A stretch of DNA of 64,000 bases from Lethocerus indicus (taxonomy: Eukaryota > Arthropoda > Insecta > Hemiptera > Belostomatidae), in contig JACDQD010000010.1 of assembly GCA_019843655.1 (NCBI GenBank), forward strand, positions 10,647,637 to 10,711,636, read 5' to 3'. A program made the position numbers and the translations under genes. This document shows positions 1-11,940 of this stretch, piece by piece. The notes beneath the pieces were generated by a model. It saw only the letters and a list, made by a program, of their open reading frames with translations. It was not told the DNA's origin and searched no databases. Each line of letters opens with the position of its first letter. The stretch's first letter is position 1.

Positions 1-695
1 TTGTTTTAAAATGTATAGACTTGTTTTCCTTTCCAAAATTATGTACTTGGCAGAAAGAATAATTACGGCAAAACTTAACTTTTGGAGAATATTATACAGG
101 CCGTGTATTGGACAACCTGTGGCTGCCGAATCGGTGATCGATATCGGATGTTCACACCGGGCGGCTCATAATTTTGACTTTGATTTAATATTTTAGTTTA
201 ATGGTGTATGTGTTTTTGTTAATAGTTTTAAGTGTTAAATCAGTAACGCTTATTTCTCATACCGTACATAACGTAAGTGCCAATAAATGCTGTTTTTTTA
301 GAACAAATTAGGGGTTCTTGAATTGGTGTGATCGGCCATATTGGACTTTCTCATAATTTTGGTTGCAATAATTCAATTAAAATTTGACGATATTCATGTC
401 TGGAAATGAAATCTTCAATATCTCACGAGTTTCCAATTAAGTTTGTTCCGGCTTAATTAAATCATTTATATTTCCATCTTTGAACATTCATAGCCCAAGG
501 ATATTAAGTTTTAATTTAAAAACTAATTAATAATTATACCCAGCGTTAGTTTGATAACGTTTACAATAGTAGGCATGCTATAATAATTTATTCTTATTAA
601 ACGGTACTAACTGTTTATATATAGGCGTAGATATATAAAATACATATATAATACATCCACAGAGGCATTGATACAGGATAATTTTCAGAGTGCAG

Positions 696-796
696 TATTC
701 TATTGTCCGTGGAAGAACTAATTGGATGCTTTTGAGTGCGTTAACGTTTCCATTAGTGGTGAACTGCTATGACAATGGAGAAGCAGCTGTAATTAG
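696..796 (+). CDS. Candidate coding exon, 33 codons plus two bases, unassigned
   Basis: A consensus donor TTAG|GTAAGT at 796 closes an open frame that runs back through three possible CAG acceptors (ending at 676, 688 and 695). The peptide includes TNWMLLSALTFPLVVN and CYDNGEAAVI; the other frames are interrupted. It leaves in phase 2. Upstream exons would lie outside the window or go unrecognised. The sequence looks protein-like but I cannot name a family. Confidence 0.35.
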
Positions 797-1765
797 GTAA
801 GTCATTTTTAAGTAGCAAGTTTTAATTTAAGTCCATAATTATGGGTTTGTAATTTACATAAATTGCGATATCATCTGCATTTTTGTTTAAAGAATATCAA
901 ACAAAATAATGATTATTTTTCATTTTTAATATGTAATACTTTAACACTTATAGACAAATATTTTGTCTGAATCTTTGAACCACAAGGAAAAAATATGATA
1001 AAAATATTTACTGATAATTGGTGTACAGTACAATGTTTTCTTTACAAAGTACTAAGAGTTGTACAAGGGATAATCTGCATAGAATTAAACAAAAGTGAAA
1101 TTTGAGTTGGAGTATAGATTTACTGTTAACAATATAAGGCTAGTCTAAATCTAATTAGGAAACAAAGCTGAAGTTAGGTTGGTGATCATACAATCTTACA
1201 ATCTTCTGCATTCTACCCAGAAATTTGAATGCCAGTATGTGTTTTACCCAGGGTTTTAGATTCAAAATTTAACATTTAAAATTAATTAATCGAACAACCT
1301 ATCCAACATTTCATTACATTAACAAGAATATTACAACCAACCCATTTGTAACTATAGGCAAAGACGTTTTTAAAGTTTAAGTATTCTATTCATTTTATAC
1401 TCTTTTTAATCCTTTTCCTTTATTAATATTGCTGATAAATAAATTTACAAACCGTCAAATTTGTCTCTTATATGGCGTAATTGCAGATCACTGTTATCAC
1501 TATCATTGTATATTAGATATTATCATTAAAACGAATATTGGAAGACTGCAAATAAGTTAAGTTCTTTTTTTATTTTGTTTACTATGAGAATGACTACTGC
1601 AAAAGTGATTATGACTTTTGAAATAGTCAATGTCCTAATTGAAACATTCACCTTGATAATATGATGAAATTATAACCGAGTATATATTAACTTATTAAGT
1701 AATATCTATTAAGTTTGGGATGGTGTATATATGCATGAATGCTAACATTTATATATACAAGTCAT
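797..1765. other. AT-rich, CpG-poor stretch
   Basis: No coding signal was seen. The composition is like the OGT introns, consistent with an intron between the candidate exons at 796 and 2009. Confidence 0.3.
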
Positions 1766-2008
1766 CTACAAGTATTGAGAGTATTTTGCCCAACAAAAAC
1801 AAGTCGGGTCAACCCGAGGACACTTTAAATAAGGAAGATGAAAAAAGTAACAGAGAATTTCCAGAAATAAAAACCGCAATAAACTCCCCTTAGTGAAGTG
1901 TGAGCTCTCCGAGCTATGATAGCCGACAGAGTAATAAATGCTGCTCAGTATTCCACTTATGGCCCCACAAAATGCGCCCCATCCGCATATCAAATAGCTC
2001 ATGGATAG

Positions 2009-2189
2009 AAAATTTTCCAAAGGTGGTTCGCCCGGAGCGAAGCTGCGAAGGCTTTTCCACGTAAAAAAAAGGAAAATAACACCGGTAGAAGGCGAATTTG
2101 AAAATTCCTCAACAATCTACACCGTGAAGAAGAATACAGTTGAGGACAATCGAAGCGGAGAAAATGTGCTTCACGAACCGTTCAGCTGA
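2009..2189 (+). CDS. Possible C-terminal exon, about 60 codons
   Basis: An open frame ends at TGA (2187-2189) and starts after one of two weak acceptors (AG at 1997 or 2008). With the second acceptor its phase fits the donor at 796. The peptide is basic, then polar (GAKLRRLFHVKKRKITPV, ending NVLHEPFS), like a cytoplasmic tail. Both acceptors have poor pyrimidine tracts, and the opposite strand is also open over 1766-2020, so this is tentative. Confidence 0.2.
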
Positions 2190-5100
2190 ACAAAAGATGG
2201 ACACATACTTAATACAGACAAGCTCGAAGATTGTCTTCAGTTTCACCGTTCTGTATTTTATTGTATACACCATAGTGTATTTTCCTCACTGGGTTTTGAT
2301 GTTTGGTTAGGATTGTTTATTCAACTACTGAAGTAATGGGATTGCTACATGATCTCAAGCAATATGCTGGAATAGCATATCGGCAGAAATAGTGCTATAT
2401 GCACTATTAAACTCTAATCCGCTTATCTAAATGTAGCATTGGATCAGTATAAGCCCTAATGTTTTAGTTAGTGTTGATTCTTACAAAATACAATGACTTA
2501 AACCTGCAAAATGCATATATACTTTAGTATACCAGTGGCACTGTTTTGCTGGATAACATAAGGATCCTTAGCTAATTAAGCATTTCCGAAGGAGGTACAG
2601 GGGATTATTAATCCCTTATTATTTCATGATTAACAGAATGCTAATGATAGTCACCATAAGCTAAAACCGATATAAAAAAAGAGAGACAAATATTTTATTC
2701 ATTCCATACTGTTTGGTGTGTGAACTCTCTCCACTTTTCAAAACCTTAAATTATCATCTAAATATACGATGTTACTTTGGAATCAGGGAAATAACCAAGA
2801 GGAGTGAGACAATCGAACGACTGATGACACCGGTAATTCGATATTGATGCGGCTTAAAACATAAATTTTTTTACTCTGAGCATAAATATGGAGGCACAAA
2901 GGATCTGGTAACCCTGGAATTCTGTCTGCAGTCCAGATCATGAAAGGTCAGCCGGTATATAGGTATACTCCTTTCTGACAGTGAGGACCACCACAAAGAC
3001 CGGCCCGGTTGAATCTAACGACCGACGCTCTGGTCCAGCCAAATTCCCAGAACTGGGAATCGTTTGTTTGTGCCCCCACGTTCCCAGTCCCCGCCGGTTT
3101 ATCCAGTAATTTCATCCCGCGGTTGCTTCCCGTTTTTACCTAATTTCAGTCCGCTATTTCGCTATTTTTCGGGTCCCGAAAGCGCACTTTTAATCCGAGC
3201 GCGGTTTCCGCTTCGTTTGCCCGGATTTTCGGACCCCCCTCTCCATTTGACCGACTTTTATTTTTACCTCGCGGTCACTTTGCGTTTGTTTTTCGGATCA
3301 CAGACCGACGACCTTTTTTTCACGCGACAGGTTTCACGCCCAATTATAGCGCCTGGAGGATAGAAAAATTCGGGGACTGATGAGCGATGTAGAGGCAAAA
3401 AGGTTTGTAAGGCAAGTAAGACATCATTGAATATCGGTGGAGTTGTTGGAACTACTGACGCTACCACTAACCTAATTCCGGTATTTGGTCCAAAATCATC
3501 GTGCGCTAATATTGACAATGCTTAAATTTTTATGGTGTAATTCGTTATTATTGCACATCGTGAGGTCTGAATCCACAGATGTACACTCAATTTTATTTAT
3601 TATTTATTACCCGAGTTAAGAAAGGAAACGACAAGAGTGATAATTGACTATATGCGTGGCCTGTGAGCGCGGGAATATATGTATAAAATAATTATTCAAT
3701 CAAGGATTCCATTGCAAGAAAAGCCTTCACTCTGGAGCCTGTTTGGATTCAGAAGTCCTGGGGTAAAAAGTTTCCCCAGTTTTCAGTAGGATTTAATATT
3801 TTACTGGGGCCCAGAGAGAGAGAGAGAGAGATGGGGTGCGGAGGGGTGGAGGGGGCGCAAAAAATTAATAAACCGGGCACTTTACGCGATTCCAGGCCGC
3901 TTTATGAAGTATTAAGAGCCAGGGGGAGCTGGTTTAATAAAGCCTTTGGGACTGCCGAGTAGCTCCGCTGTTTCCCGGCACTCGAAGCCACCCCACCCGG
4001 CCGACCTCCTTTATGAGACGGACGATCGCAGTCCCTACAAGGATTCAAACTTCGATACTGGTACAGAAACTTCTGACTAGGAGATTAGATAAAAACTTTT
4101 CAACCCCTTGGACATAGGAATCCATTTCATGGGATGAGTTACGGCTCCTGCCACATGTGTTTACAGCCACCAATTAATTATTATTAATTATTTAACGTAT
4201 TATATCGTAGAATGACAATGATCGTTTTAGTCACAGAGACTAAGTTTCATGGAGATCAAGCTCTAATACTTTTCAATTGAGTTATTGAATTAAACAGATC
4301 ATGGGTACTTTAAGACGATAGATTACAGAGAAATTTCGATTAAGGCCGGATCTTGTAATACTCGGCTTTAGAATTATACCTCCTCCTCAGCTTTTTGTTC
4401 TAATTACTCTGAGAAAATTTGTTAGCTAGCAAAGCATTTCAAACTTTTATCCTTTCCCAGCGCCATGCGGGTTGGAAATAAAACGAAATCGGTGGCCGCT
4501 GTCGGCTGATACTGTTGGAGTTATTGTTGAATGGACGAGAAGTACTGGGAAAGCCGATATTAAAAGGGTGGGCTAACCGTATTTATCGGATGCCCCATTG
4601 AGAGGGGGCATTAGGGCGGGGCTCGGGGAATATCCCCCTCGGAAAGTTAAATTACAAAATGCGTGAAATCGAGTTGGTCCAACTACCTCTCCTATTGGCA
4701 CCTAATTAAATTTGGTGTCCGAGCCAGGAGCCGGCTCCGCGCTCGTTCTGTCCGGCCAGAATTTACAATTGAAATCGGACGCGCCCAAACGAGGTTCGGT
4801 TCTCTGAATCGGTACGTTTTTTGTCGCCCCCAATGATCTGTGTTCTCCGCTAGACATTATCCTTTTTAAATTATCCCTCTCGCTAAATAACAGGGGCCTG
4901 TCGGCCGTCTCTTTCAACACTAAGCCAGCAGAATAGAAATTGGTGCCCAATATCGTTTTAAAGGATAATATTATTCTGGTAATATCGCATCAGAATTATA
5001 CTTTCTTCATTTGTTATCTAGTTGTTATACCGTTTCTGCTCATATCGATCCAATCACCGTAAGAACTATGATCAGTAATTAGTAGTTTACTTAGTTTTTT

Positions 5101-8100
5101 TTGCTGCAACCCAAAAGATTCGGCGTTGTTTTTGACGCCGGTGATTGGCTCCAGCTCGACTCAATTTCTTTTTTCCGAAGGACCATCAAACCCGAAGGGG
5201 TTGTGTCATAAAATGGCCATTATTTCTTCGGGATAGGCCGCGTCGGCGTATCGCCGCCTCTGCAGGGGCGGTTCTTCGTTTATGGGGACGCCGCCGTCCC
5301 ATTTAAGTCGGGCCGTTATTGGAGTCGTAAAACGCACGGAATTGAATTTTTATCGGGTTCCGCGGCCCCAGGCAGGTTGGCAGGATCCGGCCCGAGATAC
5401 TCAAACCGGAATGAAAAAAAATAAGTTCGAAGCTTTCGAACGTTCTAGGTATTTGTAAGGTATTAGTTCTACAGTAGAAAGGAACAGTACTAATTCCAAA
5501 ATTGAACCTCTACCTGTCAAAACTAAGATCCGTTTTATCTTTATTGCTTCTCAGCGAGATACAACATCATCGTTAATGAAATGTATACAATAAAGATGAA
5601 TTTCAATGAAATAATTGTATAGAGAACAAAACCAAGCATCTGGGAAAGTTAATTAAAATTTCTGAATACTTAAAACCCGCGTATGCAAATGTTGCGACTG
5701 CGCGAACGTAATTTAGTAGTTTGTTACAATAACAAAATCTATATTTCTACAATACACAATGTACAGTGTTAATTTAGTATGGCACCAACAGCTATCGTAG
5801 TTATAGTAAGATACGACAATGAAATAAGTCGTAATTGTAATGGTAATTCGCTACTATTACCCTAGCGTTCACTGGGACGCTCCTATTAGGAAACGAATAC
5901 TTTCATGTTGCGTGGGCTCCAGTACTAATTCCATTTTAGCCAACCTATAGAGATAGAGTCGCACTGCGTACTGCAAAACGGGCAGGGCTGTTAATTAATT
6001 ACACCCTGATAAAAAAAGAAACACACCCAATTACGTGGATAGAGTTATTCCTTTCTTTTAATAAAAAATCCAGTTTTCATTCAAACTGTAGAAACGTTTC
6101 CACAGTAAGTGACTCTGTGTTTTAAATATTTAAAAACCCTCGCCAACGACTATGTGGTAAGGGTAGAATGATCACTACGCCAGTACATCGATGAATAACA
6201 TTAATGGACATTTCCATGCCTAAATAAAGTATTCTCCATTTATCGATTTATTTCATTATCATTTATTATTATTAACTCATGTGTTTCATAGTAAAGTATT
6301 TGGCAGTAACATGAACATTTTTAGAGATACTTTGACTGATAAAAATTTGGTTTTAATTTAATTTTGAATAAAATCATACACCAATTAAGAAGAAACTGAA
6401 GGCCACAGACAGTTAATATACAGAAGGCTCAAGGACCCTTTATATAATTAATAAGGTGCTGTATACGCTGGATAACAGTAGAATAAACAATAACAATGAC
6501 TTCATACTTTATAAAAAGGCATATAATTTAGCTTTCAGAAAGTTTCCTAGTACACACTAAATAGACATTCATTGGACACATTCAAAACAGTAGGAACTCG
6601 TTAATCTGAAAATGAGGATAACTTTATTTAAATCATTAAGTCCTTCAAAAGTCTATAATTTTTTTTTAAGAGTCGTCCAAATTGCTGTACAAAGTGAAAT
6701 GAAATTCGCATCAGATGCTTTTCTGCGCCAAATACCCAGAATCCAATGAAATTCGGTCTGTTCTTACAAGCTGAACTGATGCCAACAAGAAAAAAAAGTA
6801 AGGCAGAGAATTTTTCCTAAATGGGGGAGCTAGGTGTTCTTTGAAATCGTCGAGTACGTTTCTCGATGAAATGGGGTATTCATCATATATGACAGGGGGA
6901 GCTATTCATACAATAAACCGCAGTCTGCAAAGCTTTGCGCTCACTCCCCATTTCTATATACTTATATAAATTAAAAAAAAAAACTATAACGAGCTATCCA
7001 ATTCATTTCAAACCTGTTACCCGTAAAATATACACACGCGCATATATATCTTTTCCCAATTAAAGTTGCTGAAACTATTATTGTCTTTTGGGTCCAGATG
7101 GTTATTTTTACGGAGTGTTTTACAGTTCCTGGAAATTCTAGCCCATATTTCCCTGGCAGAGCAGTGTTTTCCCGGTTTTGGTTCCCATTGAATAGGGCGT
7201 CCTGAATGGAATTTAAACCGCCCCGAGTAGTGTACCGGATCGGAAAATTAACGCTGGGCCGTATTCAGAGATGGGGGCGCGGTTTTCCAATGTTTCCCGG
7301 CCAACTGAAAAGAGTCGGTTGCCAACGGTGACGTCGTTCAACCGCCAACAGTTTATTGCTGTTCCAGGAATTATTTTGAGACGGCCATTATCACGAGAAA
7401 CATTATACGTCAGCTTGTATAAAGAAAAATACTACACTTAAATCCTAATTATAGTGTCACAAATCTGTTTATCCATTCAAAGTTAACCAGGCATCCACAA
7501 AACGTACATTTCTCCAATGTATATATTCAAGAAGAATCCCTAGTGGCTTCATTTAGCAAAATATTACCCATTTATATTCTAAACATTATAACCACTTCGA
7601 TTATTAAAACCTGCAATCTTAAAAGTTCCTAAAAGTTATGAATTATACGTATGGTTAGTTTCCATATTTGTAGGTTACTTTATTGTAGCAAGCATAAAAC
7701 TGACAAGAAACTCACACGAATACATTGAATTTTTTTAAACGTACACATTTTATAGGAGGAAATACTTTTCGAAATAAAAACGGATCATTGGTTTGGGACC
7801 CGCATTAATATGAGATTGGGATGCAACAATTTTAACAGGGTCCCTCCTTATCAGACAATCGATAAATTCCTCGCTGTTCGTTGATCATAGAAGAATCGAA
7901 CCCTACAAATCGGATTCAAGCATCAAAAGCAATCGCACAGCGCCGGCCAGGGTTCAATATCCCGTCCGTAACAGGGCCCGTGTGATGCTCCCCGCTTCTA
8001 AAGCTTCCGCAATTCCGTTTCATCATATAACAATCCACAAGTCTTTATCTATTAAAGTGCAACGGTAAATTCCCTTCGCGGCCGCGCGAACACTACAATA

Positions 8101-10844
8101 TGAAAATGTAATGAATTCGAGTGAAAATAAATCATCGCTCAGTAATTCGGTTACTTACATAATTTATGGTTTTTCATATTTTTATTCTGCACAACAGAGT
8201 AGAGACTGGCTCCAAAAGAATAAAGGGTCGGGTTTACGTGCTCCATAGTCTGAAGATTAGCCTGAAGATTTACAAGTGTTAGATAATTCCCTTCATAGTC
8301 CCAGGAACGTTAACGATTAAAAGACCAATATTTTTTATGAAATTAAAGAATAACGTTCTTAAAAGGTTTTATTTCCAGAAATTCTTTCTGTTATCATCGA
8401 AACCATCGGTACGACCTCGCCACGTTTATTGTCGTTGGACCGACACAACGTTGACGCTACTATGATGAATTAAAATTCCCCAGTAAAAACAAATTTTGCA
8501 CAAACGCCGTGCAAAAAGTTGGTTGAGGTTAGACTCTCAACGTTGGCAGTTTTTCACCGAAGAGGGCTGCCGGCTTCTCCGTCCACAACTTTTACATCCC
8601 GAGTTACATTTTATTTCAAATGACTCGGCTGATCTGACTTTCAAAAGGATCAATTTAAATTGTCCTTGTTTAAAACCGCCTATAAAATTCTACTTTGTCT
8701 AATAACACGCATTCTATTGCCTCAGATAGGGGGGGGGCCTGTTTGTATTAAAGAAGTCTGGGACGTACGGGAAACTGGGGATTCGGTTGAGATCGATCTG
8801 GAGCCAACGGCTTAGGGCCCGTCCGGCCTCCCACCATCAGGCGGCAGGCAGCAGAGGCCTTCTTCAAAAGGGACGACGAGTGCCCTCTTGTTAGGTCGCC
8901 CCAATATAACAAGCTGAAAAATTTTGCCAACCCAACAGTAAAACCTTCCCTGCGGCGAACTAATTACGTGTAAACCACTCGTGGCCGCATTTTCGGCTTG
9001 GAAAACCCCAATGTAATAACACACTGTACATATGTCTCGTATTGTATTGGCACACGATGAAAATCGTCGTCAATGCATTATTATTTGTGGAGCCTAGTGT
9101 GGCTAGTGAAAATCACCTTGTAAACGGACGAATAAAGTTGTTGGTTTTATATTGGGAAACACAATTGGGTTCAAAATTCATGGGGGCTGGATTATCCGAA
9201 AAATGTCTTTCACTTTTGTGTGCATGTGAGCGTCCGATTTCATTTGTTTGAACGCGTCTCATCGCCTTACGAGACATTACGATTCCCAAAGCAGCGTAAG
9301 TGCCATACTTTTCCACTTGCTGCCGCGTTGAAAGTTCCCGGAGTCACTTTTCAGGGAAGCTGTATAGTTAAAAAGATGGATATTATGTTAAAGTTTTCAG
9401 TGCCGCTGAAAATACAGGAAACGGAATATTCTTGTTCATAAAGTGTTTTATAAACGATTTCCACCTCATTCTCAAATAGAGTTCATTACTTTCAAACTCG
9501 ACTTGCAGTGTCAACAGTGTCTTTATTGATGTAGCCGCCAGAAAGCAACTATGCTCGAACTACGCCAATTTTAAGCGAACTGACAAACTTATAAAATTAT
9601 ACAGGTAAACTAACTCTGAAATAAAATTATGGAAGCCGCAAAAGTAAAGCATGGGAAAAGTACAAACCGTCTTAGTTACGATTGGGAATCTGTAATGTGG
9701 ATTGTGATTATAAAAATGTAAAAAAAGGAACATAAACTGTTTTAATCCAATACTAATCAACATAATGACTCCAACAGCTGAATGTTTATTGAAATCTGAA
9801 TACCAAATAGGTTATGCTCATTTTTAAATTCGAAACTTAAAAGTCACACAATCACCCATTAAAATGGGGAAAAATTAATACGTATAATACAAAATACAAA
9901 AAGAGCGCAGTTTAGGTTGTTTTTGTATTCAAAGGGCAAAAAGAACCAAATTGGTACAACGCTAAAAATGTATTCGAACGTTTTCTTTTATTTCGAACAT
10001 TAAATTTTGACGGACTATATTATTTATTAAGAATTAAAATATTAAAAAATAAATCTGCCAGAAAATTCCAATTTTTACTCGAGCATACCCCAATTGGAAA
10101 CCGATTGGAGCTACTACGATGGGAGTTCGGCGTTTATTAATTAAAACTTTGGTTTCTACCTAGAACAGTATGGCCGAAGTTCTAATTGCAACGATGTCCT
10201 TGCAGTGATGTTGTACCATCCGGCTGTTATAAGCATGAAAATGCTCTCATTGAAGTTAATTAATTCATTATATGCCATACTGAAAATATGTACCTAAAGG
10301 TGAAATTTTAAGTGCCGTAATATTATTCCCGCTGACAAGGAAAACAAGTAATTTCGTATAATATCCTATATGTATACTAAGTGTAAATTTAAACTTAATC
10401 TCCTTAGCGCCTTGAATGGGAATAACACTATAGTAAAATCGCCTTGTCATCCAATTTGAAATACCTAAACAGTTTCTGTTAGACGGGAATTATAATACAG
10501 AATTTGGTATTGCGGGTTTTGTTGATTGAAGACAACAATGCAGCATTATCCAATTTTAAAACTAGTCTGACGGCTTCATTCGTATCCTCGTTTTTTTGTT
10601 TGGAAATCATGAAATACGCTGGATATACTATTTCAGTCATTATTCTAACATGGACAATACCCGCTTATAAAATCATAATGTTGGTCAAATTATTGTAAAA
10701 CTAACCATAAATGTCAATATTTATTAACGCAATCACTTTTTTAAATTGTTTAAAGCGAATATTCTTTATGCGGGAATTAAGTCGAATTTGAAAAGTCCAC
10801 AGAAGGGGGCAAAACGACGGTTTTGCCACATAGGCTGGTGATGC
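2190..10844. other. Gene-free region with GC-rich islands
   Basis: No supported coding exon. AT-rich sequence alternates with CpG-containing islands at about 3,000-3,530, 3,840-4,030, 4,440-4,950, 5,100-5,420, 7,080-7,400, 7,860-8,090 and 8,500-9,020. Several carry homeodomain-type cores (TAATTA, TTTATGA, TTTACG) in GC-rich context, the look of conserved noncoding elements. An 82-codon minus-strand frame at 4702-4950 lies in one island without clear splice sites. Confidence 0.35.
3813..3831. repeat. GA microsatellite, 19 bp
   Basis: Short GA run at the start of a GC-rich island (3,840-4,030). Confidence 0.9.
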
Positions 10845-11880
10845 GAGTAGAAGTCATGAGCGTGGACGTCAGTCCGGCTGATAAATGTTAGGCGCAATTT
10901 AGTTGACAACCGTCGGCTCATCTCTGAGGCGAGTTATGCAGATTTATATCCACTCGTTTGCTCGAAATGACACTAGGCCTAGTTTACGCATACGAACATA
11001 CAGTAATGCAACCAACGGTTAAGGAATCATGCAGACCCTGTGGTAGAAACATTACTCTGTAACTATATGAGCCGGTTAAAAAAATAAAATTGTCAGTATA
11101 TCACGAGGTAACAGTATATATGAGGTAATAAAAATTATTATTTAATTACATGTTTACCGGAGACATCGAAGTATAAAGAAATCAATCTTATTATTATATT
11201 ATTTTAAAATTATTATTCTGGTTAAAGAACAGAAAAAAGTACCATCACGTTCTCGATTCGGTCCTATGTTAGATCGGTTTCGGCTTCTCTCCACCGTTAG
11301 AGTATAATTCTATCAATTTCACATGTTGACAGTTCTTAACCAGTTAAACGTGCACATTTGATTCAGTTTCACGACGGTTTCATTTGGCACAAACAAGTTT
11401 ATAAACAGGTATCGCAATAAACGGAGTGCACCAACCCGCTATTTACCTGTGATAAACAATGTACTATTTCCATAAAGGACCAATTATATCCGAATAGTCA
11501 TGTACGATATTAGAATACGTTGATCGATTTTAAAGGGTTATAATGGAGGCTGAGAACATCGATCAATATTGGGTGGACGAAAGGGTACGCGGGGCCGGAT
11601 TCGGAAAACCAAAAGGTGCGTGGATGTAACCGATTTAAATTGATGTCAATACTCATAATTTACGGGCTTATATAACTGTAGAGTAATGTTCCCACGACCC
11701 TATCAGCTTGTTTCTTTAAGCGTCCGTTGTATTACTACAACATCCAAGCTTGTAAAATAGGCCTAGTGTCGTTTCAAGCAAACGAGTGGATATAAATCTA
11801 CATAACTCCCTACATAGATGGGCCTAAATTGCGCGTTACATTTATCAGCGCGATTAATGCCCATACTCCTGACTTCTAGT
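10845..11880. mobile_element. Inverted-repeat element of about 1 kb, non-autonomous
   Basis: About 140 bases at 10845-10984 match, in reverse complement, 11756-11880. Shared blocks include GATTTATATCCACTCGTTTG, ACACTAGGCCTA, GCGCAATTTAG and CTGATAAATGT, with substitutions and small indels between. The interior has no long open frame. It is either a non-autonomous DNA transposon with long terminal inverted repeats or two inverted copies of a shorter repeat. No target-site duplication could be fixed by eye. Confidence 0.5.
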
Positions 11881-11940
11881 TGAATTACCAGCCAAAACAT
11901 TAATATATCGATCAATTTTAAAGGGTTATAATGGAGCCTG
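11517..11940 (+). repeat. Pair of about 31-bp direct repeats
   Basis: The block containing TTTTAAAGGGTTATAATGGAG occurs at 11521-11552 and again at 11909-11940, with a few mismatches over about 31 bases. The second copy lies just outside the right arm of the inverted-repeat element and the first lies inside it, so the arrangement is probably nested repeats. Confidence 0.5.

Noticed and set aside
1766..2020. Minus-strand frame resembling a membrane segment (GWGAFCGAISGIL)
   Set aside because: Protein-like, but there is no strong acceptor or partner exon and it conflicts with the + strand tail exon; evidence insufficient either way.
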